Shown here in pieces: positions 15,186-22,954 of a stretch of DNA of 64,000 nucleotides. The DNA comes from Parapusillimonas granuli (GTDB taxonomy: Bacteria > Pseudomonadota > Gammaproteobacteria > Burkholderiales > Burkholderiaceae_B), in NCBI RefSeq assembly GCF_013416525.1, contig NZ_JACCEM010000001.1, forward strand, positions 1 to 64,000, given 5' to 3'. The number at the start of each line of letters is the position of its first letter. The first letter of the stretch is position 1. The translations under genes were made by a program, and so were the position numbers. The notes under the pieces were generated by a model that saw only the letters and a program-made list of their open reading frames with translations, was not told the origin of the DNA and did not search any database.

Positions 15186-15886
15186 GGTTTTGCTCCTTCG
15201 GAAGAATCCAGTTCGCGGCTCCACGACAGGCCGTTGACGTAGATGCCCAGCGGGTTCTTGCGCAGGCGTTCTTCGGTGCGCGGCGGTTGAAGCACGATGG
15301 ACACCACCGCCGTCCACCGCTCCAAGCCCGCCGCGGCACCGTTGACGTAGCGGCGTTCCGTCCAGCGCACGTTGAAAGACGTGTCGCTGGCGCGCACGAC
15401 GCTGGTGATCTGCACCGTCACCGACTCCTTGCCGATGCGCGCGAACGGGTCGTTGACCCGCGCGTAATCGTTGAGCACGGCTGCGCCTTTGTCGGTCGTG
15501 TAGTCGTAGGCGTCCAGCCAGTTTTGGCGGACGACGATGGGGTCGATGGACAGCGAGCGCACCAGCGTCACGAAGCGCGCGATGTGGTGCGCCGTCTGCG
15601 CATCGTTGGGCCGATATGGCGTAGCGGCTTCGCCGACGGCGCGCACCTGGCCCGCGTTGTCCACCTCCACGACGTAGGGTGTGACGATGGACTGCGCCGA
15701 GCGCCACACCAGGCCGCCGGCCATCAGCAGCGCGAGCGTCAGGCACCCAAACGCCATCAAGCGCCAGTTCTTCGCCTGCACGCGCGGCGAGCCGATACGG
15801 TCGTCCCACACCTGGCCGGCGGCTTGGTACGGCGTGGCAGGCTGCGGCGTGTCGGCGTAGCGCACCTGCGGCTTCTTGAATCGCAT
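15182..15886 (-). CDS. trbF: TrbF, VirB8-like assembly factor
   Basis: A 234-aa bitopic inner-membrane protein, with a cytosolic N-terminus, one span at about residues 43-61 (MAFGCLTLALLMAGGLVW) and a periplasmic VirB8 domain (SLSIDPIVVRQNWLDAYDYT, then FNVRWTERRY). VirB8 proteins nucleate the channel and recycle pilin. It sits between trbL and trbG as in IncP and Tn4371 elements. Length and order are standard. Confidence 0.95.
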   Translation of the reverse strand: MRFKKPQVRYADTPQPATPYQAAGQVWDDRIGSPRVQAKNWRLMAFGCLTLALLMAGGLVWRSAQSIVTPYVVEVDNAGQVRAVGEAATPYRPNDAQTAHHIARFVTLVRSLSIDPIVVRQNWLDAYDYTTDKGAAVLNDYARVNDPFARIGKESVTVQITSVVRASDTSFNVRWTERRYVNGAAAGLERWTAVVSIVLQPPRTEERLRKNPLGIYVNGLSWSRELDSSEGAKP

Positions 15887-15898
15887 GGTCAGTTCTCC

Positions 15899-17269
15899 TT
15901 ATGAATCGGAATCGCGCAGGCTCGGCCCCTGGCCGGAGCCACCGCCATCGCCACCGCGCAGCGTGTGGGCGGTGGTGGTCGCGGCGTGGGTGAGTTGCTG
16001 GCGGCGTTGCAGCCGCTTGGCCCAGGCAGGCTGCTCGGGGGGCTGTGCAGCGGCAGCGCCTGCGGGGGCTTCGCTGGTGGCGGTCTGACCGGCTGACGCG
16101 CCGGCGTCGCCGTTCCAGCCGGCGCGGAACGGTGCGGCCATGCGCTGCCCAGCAGCGGAAGCGCGGGATGCGGCAGCGCGTCCGGCAGACTGCGCGCCGG
16201 TCTTGGCGACGTTGCCCAAGCCGGCCATCGCACCCTTGGCACCGCCGCCTGCTGCGGCGGAACCCGCTTGGAACGCCGACTTCGCGCTGCCAGCCGCCGA
16301 CGTGGCGGCACGCGCGCCGCTGCCGGCCAGCTTGGCGGCGGCCGGGGCCATGCGGGCACCAGCGGCCACCGCACCGCCGACGCCAGTAGCCGCCGCACCC
16401 ACAGCCACCGCCGTTCCGGCTGCGCCGACAGCGGCACCAGCCATCGCGCCCGCGCCGAGCTGGGGCGCACCGGACACGAGGCCCGTGGCGATGCCAGGGC
16501 CGAAGATCCCCAGCGCCAGCAAGGTGAGCGAGGCCAGCATGATGACCAGCGCGTGGTCGATGTTCGGCTCGGCGGGATGGACTTGGAACTGCGAGAACAG
16601 GCCCGAGCCGATGCCGACGATCACGGCCAGCACCAGCACCTTGATGCCGGCGGCCACGACATTGCCCAGCACCTTCTCGGCGAGAAAGCTGGTCTTGTTC
16701 CACAGCGCGAACGGCACCAGCACGAACCCTGCGAGCGTGGTCAGTTTGAACTCGATCAGCGTGATGAAAAGCTGGATCGCCAGCACGAAGAAGCACAGCA
16801 CCACGACCAGCCACGCGAGGAACATCACCACGATTGGATCGAGATTGGCGAACACTTCGGGGAAGCCCGCCATCTCGCCGATCTGTTCCAGAATCGGCGC
16901 TCCGGCGTCGATGCCGGTCTTGGCAAGCCGGCCCGGCTGCAAGAAGTTCTCCATCGTGATGGCCGAGCCGGTGGCGGTGATGCCCAATCCCGCAAACGAG
17001 CGGAACACGATGCTGGCCAGCCAGTTGAAGTTGTTGAGGATGTAGGCGAAGGCACCGACGTAGAGCACCTTGCGCAGCAGCTTGGCGATCACGTCCTCGC
17101 CCTGGCCGGTGGCGTGGCTCATGGCCCAATACAGGCCGGCGATCGTCATGTCGATGACGATGAGCGTGGCCGTGAGGAACGCCACTTCGCCGCGCAGCAG
17201 CCCGAAACCCGAGTCGATGTAGGTGGCGAAGGTGTTGAGGAACTGGTCGATGATGGTCACGTCATTCAT
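15899..17269 (-). CDS. trbL: TrbL, VirB6-like polytopic channel protein
   Basis: A 456-aa inner-membrane protein with at least five hydrophobic segments in the first ~290 residues (among them FLAWLVVVLCFFVLAIQLFI and VLVLAVIVGIGSGLF). A long Ala/Gly-rich, low-complexity cytosolic or periplasmic tail follows, as in other Tn4371 TrbL proteins. VirB6/TrbL proteins form part of the DNA-passage path in the inner membrane. The start codon overlaps the stop of the small lipoprotein gene upstream. Confidence 0.93.
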   Translation of the reverse strand: MNDVTIIDQFLNTFATYIDSGFGLLRGEVAFLTATLIVIDMTIAGLYWAMSHATGQGEDVIAKLLRKVLYVGAFAYILNNFNWLASIVFRSFAGLGITATGSAITMENFLQPGRLAKTGIDAGAPILEQIGEMAGFPEVFANLDPIVVMFLAWLVVVLCFFVLAIQLFITLIEFKLTTLAGFVLVPFALWNKTSFLAEKVLGNVVAAGIKVLVLAVIVGIGSGLFSQFQVHPAEPNIDHALVIMLASLTLLALGIFGPGIATGLVSGAPQLGAGAMAGAAVGAAGTAVAVGAAATGVGGAVAAGARMAPAAAKLAGSGARAATSAAGSAKSAFQAGSAAAGGGAKGAMAGLGNVAKTGAQSAGRAAASRASAAGQRMAAPFRAGWNGDAGASAGQTATSEAPAGAAAAQPPEQPAWAKRLQRRQQLTHAATTTAHTLRGGDGGGSGQGPSLRDSDS

Positions 17270-17550
17270 GGCGTGCCCTCCGGTTCCTCGAAGCTGGGCG
17301 GGATCGGCGGCAGGTCGGCCAGCGTCTGGTATTCATCTGGCCCGGCCTCGCCGGAAAAGAAGCGCCGCCGGAAGGCTTCGGCGGCGGCGCGGCAAGCGTC
17401 CTCGCCCGTGGCCTGCCGGTCGGCCGCGCATTGCGCGCGCAATGCCTTGAGCCGCACGGGATCGGCGGCCAAGGCATCGGCAAGGTTGTCGGCCGGCTGC
17501 TCGCCGCAAGCGGCCAGCAGCACGGCACCAAGGACGAGGACGCATCGCAT
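17266..17550 (-). CDS. Small TrbK/EexN-type entry-exclusion lipoprotein
   Basis: A 94-aa protein with a short signal ending in a lipobox (VLGAVLLAACGEQ, Cys15). A charged helical region with two more Cys (RAQCAADRQATGEDACRAAA) follows, and then a Pro-rich tail. TrbK-like lipoproteins encoded between trbJ and trbL block entry of a second copy of the same element into the cell. It resembles the EexN-like lipoprotein at 25203-25481 in its NPERLKELRxQC-type core, so the element carries two such proteins. Confidence 0.85.
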   Translation of the reverse strand: MRCVLVLGAVLLAACGEQPADNLADALAADPVRLKALRAQCAADRQATGEDACRAAAEAFRRRFFSGEAGPDEYQTLADLPPIPPSFEEPEGTP

Positions 17551-17561
17551 GTCGGCCCCCG

Positions 17562-18287
17562 TCAGTCGCGGTAGAAGTTGACGGACTGCGGCGTGTACGG
17601 CGTGCCTTCCCCGAGGAAGCGCCGCCGCACTTCGCGGGCGCGCTCGGTGGCCGCCGCCTGCCGCGCCAGTTCCAGCGAGGCGGCCCGGTCTTGCGTGATC
17701 TGGAGCCGCTGCGACTGGATCGACTGCTTGGCCTGCAAGGCGAGCAACTGATTCATGGCCTGCATCGCCTGCAACGCGCCTTGCGCCGACTGGCTCTTGC
17801 CGACCAGATCGGCCAGCACGCTTTCGTCTTCGCCCAGGTTCTGCGACACCTGCGCCTGCATCTGCATGGTGGTCTGCAAGCCGTTGAGCGTGTTCTTCCA
17901 CCGCTCCTGGGCATCGCGGTACATCTGGTCGCCACTGACGGTGGCGGCGTACTGCTCCGGGTACAGGCGGGCGAACTCCCGATCCAGATTCGTCACGTCG
18001 TAGGCCAATCCTCGGGCCTGAGCGATCAGCCGCTCGGTCGTTGCCAGGTTGGCGCGCAACTGGCCGACCACGCTGGACGGCAAGCTGGCGAGGTTGCGCG
18101 CCTGGTTCATGAGCATTTGCGCTTCGTTCTGGAGCTGGCGAATCTGGTTGTTGATCTGCTCCAACGTGCGGATCGCGGTCATCGTGTTCTGCACGAGGTT
18201 CGTAGGGTCGATCACGACCCATTGCGCATGGGCGGTGGCGGTGCAAAGCATGGCCGCGATGGCAGCGGCGACAAGGCGCTTCTTCAT
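17562..18287 (-). CDS. trbJ: TrbJ, VirB5-like minor pilus protein
   Basis: A 241-aa exported protein with a signal peptide cleaved after AHA (residue ~21). The mature part is long, helical and Gln/Leu-rich (coiled-coil prone), starting WVVIDPTNLVQNTMTAIRTL, as in VirB5/TrbJ tip adhesins. The C-terminus (RRRFLGEGTPYTP) resembles the end of the EexN-like protein at 25203 (RKRFYGDGETPYTP). It overlaps trbE by 4 bases. Confidence 0.94.
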   Translation of the reverse strand: MKKRLVAAAIAAMLCTATAHAQWVVIDPTNLVQNTMTAIRTLEQINNQIRQLQNEAQMLMNQARNLASLPSSVVGQLRANLATTERLIAQARGLAYDVTNLDREFARLYPEQYAATVSGDQMYRDAQERWKNTLNGLQTTMQMQAQVSQNLGEDESVLADLVGKSQSAQGALQAMQAMNQLLALQAKQSIQSQRLQITQDRAASLELARQAAATERAREVRRRFLGEGTPYTPQSVNFYRD

Positions 18288-20749
18288 GGCAGGTTCTCCA
18301 GGGGTTGGTCAGCGAGGGAACCCGGCGCGAGGCCGGGGAACGAGGGCAGCAGGTCAGCCGCCCAATCGAGGCCGCGATGGCGCAGCCAGGCGCCCGCGAA
18401 GCCGGGCGTGCCGGCGTCCAGCAGCACGCGGCCAAGAACTTCATCAATGGCGCGCTGGTCTTGCGGCGTGGAAGCGCCCGCAAAGGCCAGCGTCGCCGGC
18501 CCCAGGTCGAGGTCGAACAGGCGGTTGCCGAGGCGGGATTGGTAGTAGTAGTCGCGCTTGGGCTGCGCGGTGGCGACGATCTCGATCTGCCGCCTGTTGA
18601 GGCCGAAGCCCTCGTAGATCGTGCGAATCTGCGGCTCGGTCGCCTGTGGGTTGGCGAGGAAGATGCGGCTTGCGCAGCTTTCGATGATCGCGGGCGCGAT
18701 ACTCGAATCCTTGATGTCCGCAAGCGACTGCGTGGCGAAGATGACGCTGACGTTCTTCTTGCGCAGCGTCTTGAGCCACTGGCGGATGCGCGCGGCAAAC
18801 ACCGGGTCATCAAGGAACAGCCACGCTTCATCGAGGATCAGCAGCGTGGGCGCACCGTCAAAGCGTTCATCGAAGCGCGCAAAGAGGTAGTGCAGCACGG
18901 CCATGACGGCGGCCTTGCTGTGCATCAGCTCCTCCATCTCGAAGCACTGCACGTCAGCCATGCCCAGCCGGTCGTGATCGGCGTCCAGCAGCTTGCCGTG
19001 CGCGCCGCCGAGCACATAAGGCGCGAGCGCTTGGCGCAGCGCATTGCTCTGCAACAGCACGGACAGCCCGGTCATCGTGCGCTGCTCCACCGGCGCACCG
19101 GCAAGGCTTTGCAGCGCCGACCAGATGGCCGCCTTCTCGTCCGGGCCGACCGCCACGCCTTCGTGCAGCAAGCGCCCCTCGATCCATTCGGCGGCCCAGG
19201 TGCGGTAGCCCTCGCGGTCGATGCGGGCCAAGGGCTGGAAGGCGATTTCTCCATCCATGCCCAGGTCGTAGTGCTCGCCCCCCAGCCCGAGGATGGTGGC
19301 GCGCATCGAACGCCCCATGTCGAACGCGAAGATGCGCGAGCCGCGATAGCGGCGAAACTGCATCGCCAGCGTGGCGAGCAAAACCGACTTGCCCATGCCG
19401 GTCGGGCCGGCGACCAGCGTGTGGCCCACGTCGCCGATGTGCGTCACCAGCCGGAACGGCGTCGCGCCATCGGTGCGGGTGACGATCAGCGGCGGGCCGT
19501 CGAGGTGGGCATTGCGCTCGGGGCCAGCCCACACGGCGGACACCGGCATCATGTGCGCCAGATTGAGGGTCGAGATGATCGGCTGCCGGACATTCGCATA
19601 GGCGTTGCCCGGAAGCGAGGACAGCCACGCATCCACGGCATTGAGCGTTTCGGGGATGGTGACGAAGCCGCGCCCCTGAATGACGCGCTCCACCATGCGC
19701 AGCTTCTCGTCGGCTGCGCCGGCGTCCTCGTCCATGACGGTGACGGTCGCCGTCAGGTAGCCGAAGGCGACTTGATCGCTGCCCAGCTCCTGCAAGGCGG
19801 CATCGGCATCGGCGGCCTTGTTGTTGGCGTCGGTATCCACCAGCGGGCTTTCCTGCTGGAAGATCGTTTCGCGCAGCAGCGCGATGACGTTCTTGCGCTT
19901 GGCGAACCACTGGCGGCGCAGACGCCCCAATTCCCGTTCCGCCTCGGATTTGTCGAGGCACAGAAAGCGCGTACTCCAGCGATACCCAAATCCCAGGCGG
20001 TTGAGGTCGTCCAGAATCCCCGGCCAGGTCGAGGTCGGAAAGCCCCGCACCGACACCACGCGCAGGTGCTGGTCGCCCAGCATGGGCGCGAGGCCACCGA
20101 CCAGCGGCGAGTCGGTCAGCAGTGCGTCGATGTGGAACGGCACTTCAGGCACGCCGATGCGGTAGTGTCGCGTCGAGATGGTCGAGTGCAGATAGGTCAG
20201 TGTCTGGCTGTCGTCCAGCCAGGAGACTTCCGGCATCACGCCATCGAGCAGATCAAAGACCCGATCCGTTTCCGCAACGAAGGATTGCAGCCGTTCGCGC
20301 CAGTCCACGCCATTCGTCGGCGTGTTCTCGTAGAGCATCTTGGCGGCCCGGGCGCGCGACTCCTCCGGCGGCAGGTATTGCAGCGTGAAGTGGTAGATGC
20401 TCTCGAAATGGCTGTCCGACTCCTCGAACGCCGCACGTCGCTCCTCGTCCACCAGCCAGGACAGCGGCTCGGGAAACGAGGACTGCGGATAGCGCGATGC
20501 CCGCATCCGCTCGGCGTCGATATAGAAGGCCCAGCCAGAGCCGGTGCGGCGAAGCGCGTTGTTCTGCCGCGCCGCTGTGGCGATCAATTCGCCCTGTGTC
20601 GCACTGTCCAAGTCGGGGCCGCGGAACTGGAACGATCGTTGAAATGAGCCGTCTTTGTTCAGCACGACGCCCGGCGCGACCAGTCCGGCCCAGGGCAGCC
20701 AGTCGGCGAGCAAGGCCGGACGCTGGCGGTATTCGGCGAGGTTCAGCAT
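18284..20749 (-). CDS. trbE: TrbE, VirB4-family ATPase
   Basis: An 821-aa ATPase that powers pilus assembly and substrate transfer at the inner membrane. The N-terminal CagE/TrbE/VirB4 domain covers about 1-400. Walker A is GPTGMGKS at 448-455 and Walker B is LLILDEAWLFLDD near 645; FATQSLADI follows. The length matches TrbE of IncP-like systems. It lies between trbD and trbJ with overlapping or nearly overlapping ends. Confidence 0.96.
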   Translation of the reverse strand: MLNLAEYRQRPALLADWLPWAGLVAPGVVLNKDGSFQRSFQFRGPDLDSATQGELIATAARQNNALRRTGSGWAFYIDAERMRASRYPQSSFPEPLSWLVDEERRAAFEESDSHFESIYHFTLQYLPPEESRARAAKMLYENTPTNGVDWRERLQSFVAETDRVFDLLDGVMPEVSWLDDSQTLTYLHSTISTRHYRIGVPEVPFHIDALLTDSPLVGGLAPMLGDQHLRVVSVRGFPTSTWPGILDDLNRLGFGYRWSTRFLCLDKSEAERELGRLRRQWFAKRKNVIALLRETIFQQESPLVDTDANNKAADADAALQELGSDQVAFGYLTATVTVMDEDAGAADEKLRMVERVIQGRGFVTIPETLNAVDAWLSSLPGNAYANVRQPIISTLNLAHMMPVSAVWAGPERNAHLDGPPLIVTRTDGATPFRLVTHIGDVGHTLVAGPTGMGKSVLLATLAMQFRRYRGSRIFAFDMGRSMRATILGLGGEHYDLGMDGEIAFQPLARIDREGYRTWAAEWIEGRLLHEGVAVGPDEKAAIWSALQSLAGAPVEQRTMTGLSVLLQSNALRQALAPYVLGGAHGKLLDADHDRLGMADVQCFEMEELMHSKAAVMAVLHYLFARFDERFDGAPTLLILDEAWLFLDDPVFAARIRQWLKTLRKKNVSVIFATQSLADIKDSSIAPAIIESCASRIFLANPQATEPQIRTIYEGFGLNRRQIEIVATAQPKRDYYYQSRLGNRLFDLDLGPATLAFAGASTPQDQRAIDEVLGRVLLDAGTPGFAGAWLRHRGLDWAADLLPSFPGLAPGSLADQPLENLP

Positions 20750-20761
20750 GGCGGCATCCCC

Positions 20762-21034
20762 TCACACGTCCAGCAGCGGGCGGTGCTTGATGTGCCGGGC
20801 GAACACGGCCATGAACTGCGGATCGACGCGCGCACCCCATACCGCCAGCGAATGGCCGACGATCCAAAGCACGACGCCCGGAATCCACAGTTGCAGGCCC
20901 AGCCCGACGGCGGCGGCCAGCGTGCCGTTGGCGATCGCCACGGTACGCGGCGCGCCGCCCAGCAGGATCGGCTCGGTGAGCGAGCGGTGCAAAGGCACCT
21001 CGAACCCGGCCGCGAAGCTATCCGGGCCGCTCAT
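20762..21034 (-). CDS. trbD: TrbD, VirB3-like membrane protein
   Basis: A 90-aa protein with the VirB3 pattern: short polar N-terminus (VPLHRSLTEPILLGGAPR), one or two hydrophobic segments (AIANGTLAAAVGLGLQLWIP and VVLWIVGHSLAVWGA), then DPQFMAVFARH. I chose ATG 21034 because it overlaps the trbC stop by 4 bases and gives normal family length. Confidence 0.94.
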   Translation of the reverse strand: MSGPDSFAAGFEVPLHRSLTEPILLGGAPRTVAIANGTLAAAVGLGLQLWIPGVVLWIVGHSLAVWGARVDPQFMAVFARHIKHRPLLDV

Positions 21035-21429
21035 ACGACAGCCCCGCCCGAGAACGAAAAGAACGACAGGAAGAAGCTCGAAGCTGCGAACGCGATGGAC
21101 AGGCCGAACACGATCTGAATCAGCTTTCGGAAGCCGCCCGACGTGTCGCCGAAGGCCAGCGCGAGGCCTGTGGCGATGATGATGATGACGGCCACGATGC
21201 GCGCCACCGGCCCCTGGATGGATTCGAGGATGGATTGCAGCGGGCCTTCCCAGGGCATCGAGGAACCGGCGGCCTGCGCGGTTCCGGCCAGGAACAGCAG
21301 CAACGCGGCCAGCATCAGCCCTTGCGCCGCAGGACGGGCCAGGCTGTGCAGCCGCGAGAGGCCATCGGGGCCGGACAGGCTGAAATGCGGATTTACGGAA
21401 ACACGGAAAGCATGGGCGTGCGTCGTCAT
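21031..21429 (-). CDS. trbC: TrbC, VirB2-like conjugative pilin
   Basis: A 132-aa pilin precursor. The long N-terminal export segment ends around ALLLFLAGTAQAAGS. The small mature pilin has two hydrophobic helices (GPVARIVAVIIIIATGLALA and IQIVFGLSIAFAASSFFL) separated by a short charged loop. In IncP systems TrbC is trimmed and cyclised by TraF, and a TraF peptidase is encoded at 35342. Start and stop overlap the neighbouring trb genes by 4 bases each. Confidence 0.95.
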   Translation of the reverse strand: MTTHAHAFRVSVNPHFSLSGPDGLSRLHSLARPAAQGLMLAALLLFLAGTAQAAGSSMPWEGPLQSILESIQGPVARIVAVIIIIATGLALAFGDTSGGFRKLIQIVFGLSIAFAASSFFLSFFSFSGGAVV

Positions 21430-22496
21430 GGAAGTTCTCCAGAAAGGTCGAGGGATGGTGAAGTCGCCGCAGCGGGTGCGGCGTTGGGAAATGGCGGCAG
21501 TTCGGGAAACGGCGTCTCCAGCGCGTCCGCCAGTTGGTAGCCCACGCCGTCAAAGCCGACGACGCGGGCGATGCTCTCGATGCGGCGCTTGCGCCCGCGT
21601 CCGGCGATGTGGATCACCACGTTGACCGCCTCGGCGATCAGCGCACGCGGCGGGTTCACCGCCACTTCGAGAATCAGTTGCTCGATGCGCAGCAGTGCGC
21701 CCAGCGCGGAACCCGCGTGGATCGTGGCGATGCCGCCGGGGTGGCCCGTGCCCCACACCTTGATGAGATCCAGCGCCTCGGCACCGCGCACTTCGCCGAC
21801 GACGACGCGATCCGGCCGCAGGCGCATGGACGAGCGCACCAGTTCGGTCATGGACACCACGCCTGCGCGCGTGCGCAGCGGCACGTGGTCGCGGGCCGCG
21901 CATTGCAGCTCTACCGTGTCTTCGAGCACCAGCACGCGGTCGCCGGTGGCGGCGATTTCGGCGAGCAAGGCATTGGCGAGCGTGGTCTTGCCGCTGCTGG
22001 TGGCCCCGGCGATCAGGACGTTCTGGTGCTCGCGCACGGCGCGCACCAGAAAGCCCGCCTGGGCGGCGGTCATCATTCCGTCCACGACGTACCGCTCCAG
22101 CGGGATCACGCCGATGGCGCGCTTGCGCAGCGCGAAGGCCGGCCCCGGCGCAGCGGGCGGCAAGATGCCCTCGAAGCGTTCGCCGGTTTCGGGCAGTTCG
22201 GCGGATAGCAGCGGCTGGCCGCGATGCACCTCCGCGCCGACGTGGGCGGCGACCAGGCGGATGATTCGCTCGCCATCGGCCTCGGGCAGCTCTACGTCCA
22301 TAGGCGCGCGGCCCGACGACAGGCGATCCAGCCAAAGGGTGCGATCAGGGTTGAGCATGATTTCCACCACGTCGGGGTCTTCGAGCGCGGTGGCGATCAG
22401 CGGCCCCATTGCCGTGCGCAGCATCTGGATGCGCCGGTCGAGCGAAGCCGCAGCGGATGAGCGTGGCTCGGGCGGGAGTTGCGGAACGGCGCTCAT
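21426..22496 (-). CDS. trbB: TrbB, VirB11-family ATPase
   Basis: A 356-aa hexameric secretion ATPase. Walker A is GATSSGKTT at 164-172. The VirB11 features LLRIEQLILE and RPDRVVVGEVRGAEALDLIK (Walker B and His box region) follow. It works with TrbE and TraG to energise pilus biogenesis and DNA transfer. It begins with a 4-base overlap with the upstream CopG-like gene and heads the trb block proper. Confidence 0.96.
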   Translation of the reverse strand: MSAVPQLPPEPRSSAAASLDRRIQMLRTAMGPLIATALEDPDVVEIMLNPDRTLWLDRLSSGRAPMDVELPEADGERIIRLVAAHVGAEVHRGQPLLSAELPETGERFEGILPPAAPGPAFALRKRAIGVIPLERYVVDGMMTAAQAGFLVRAVREHQNVLIAGATSSGKTTLANALLAEIAATGDRVLVLEDTVELQCAARDHVPLRTRAGVVSMTELVRSSMRLRPDRVVVGEVRGAEALDLIKVWGTGHPGGIATIHAGSALGALLRIEQLILEVAVNPPRALIAEAVNVVIHIAGRGRKRRIESIARVVGFDGVGYQLADALETPFPELPPFPNAAPAAATSPSLDLSGELP

Positions 22497-22954
22497 GACG
22501 CACGCTCCCGCGCCTGGGCTGCTGCCGCCGCGTCTTCCATCCGCACCGGGTCGGGGTGCAGTTCCTCCACCACGTCGCGCACCAGGCTGCGCCCGCGCAG
22601 CAGGTGGCGGCCAAGCTGCTCCACGAACTGCTCGAAGCGCGCCTTGCCCTGAGCGCGGGCCGCCTCTTGGTGCGCCTCGGGAACCGGCGTGCTGACGGTC
22701 AGGTAGTAGCGGACGAACAGCGCGAGCGTTTCGATGGCGATGCTCTGGTCACGCTCCATGCGCTCGGCCTGGCGCGACAGTCGATCCAGCCGCTTGGCGA
22801 TCGCCGCCTCACGTTGGTCGGCCGCGTCCGGCGACAGCCAGGACGCCAAGGCAGCGGCGACGATGCTGGACTTGGACACGCCTTTCTTGGCGGCCAGTTC
22901 ATCGAGCCGCTTGGCGTGCTCGGGCTGGATAAAGAGATTCAGGCGGTAGGTCAT
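22493..22954 (-). CDS. CopG-like ribbon-helix-helix protein between traG and trbB
   Basis: A 153-aa protein whose first ~45 residues (MTYRLNLFIQPEHAKRLDEL, then KKGVSKSSIVAAAL) look like a ribbon-helix-helix DNA-binding domain. A charged helical region follows. It corresponds to the small CopG-family gene usually found between traG and trbB in Tn4371-like ICEs and may repress the transfer operon. It overlaps both neighbours by 4 bases. Confidence 0.85.
   Translation of the reverse strand: MTYRLNLFIQPEHAKRLDELAAKKGVSKSSIVAAALASWLSPDAADQREAAIAKRLDRLSRQAERMERDQSIAIETLALFVRYYLTVSTPVPEAHQEAARAQGKARFEQFVEQLGRHLLRGRSLVRDVVEELHPDPVRMEDAAAAAQARERAS

Noticed and set aside
18305-20647. A 780-codon open frame on the plus strand, antisense to trbE, with others of the same kind opposite trb, parB and relaxase genes
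   Set aside because: High GC with strong codon-position bias produces long antisense frames. The minus-strand genes are complete, family-matching and tightly overlapping, and the antisense products have Arg/His/Gln-rich, non-protein-like composition.
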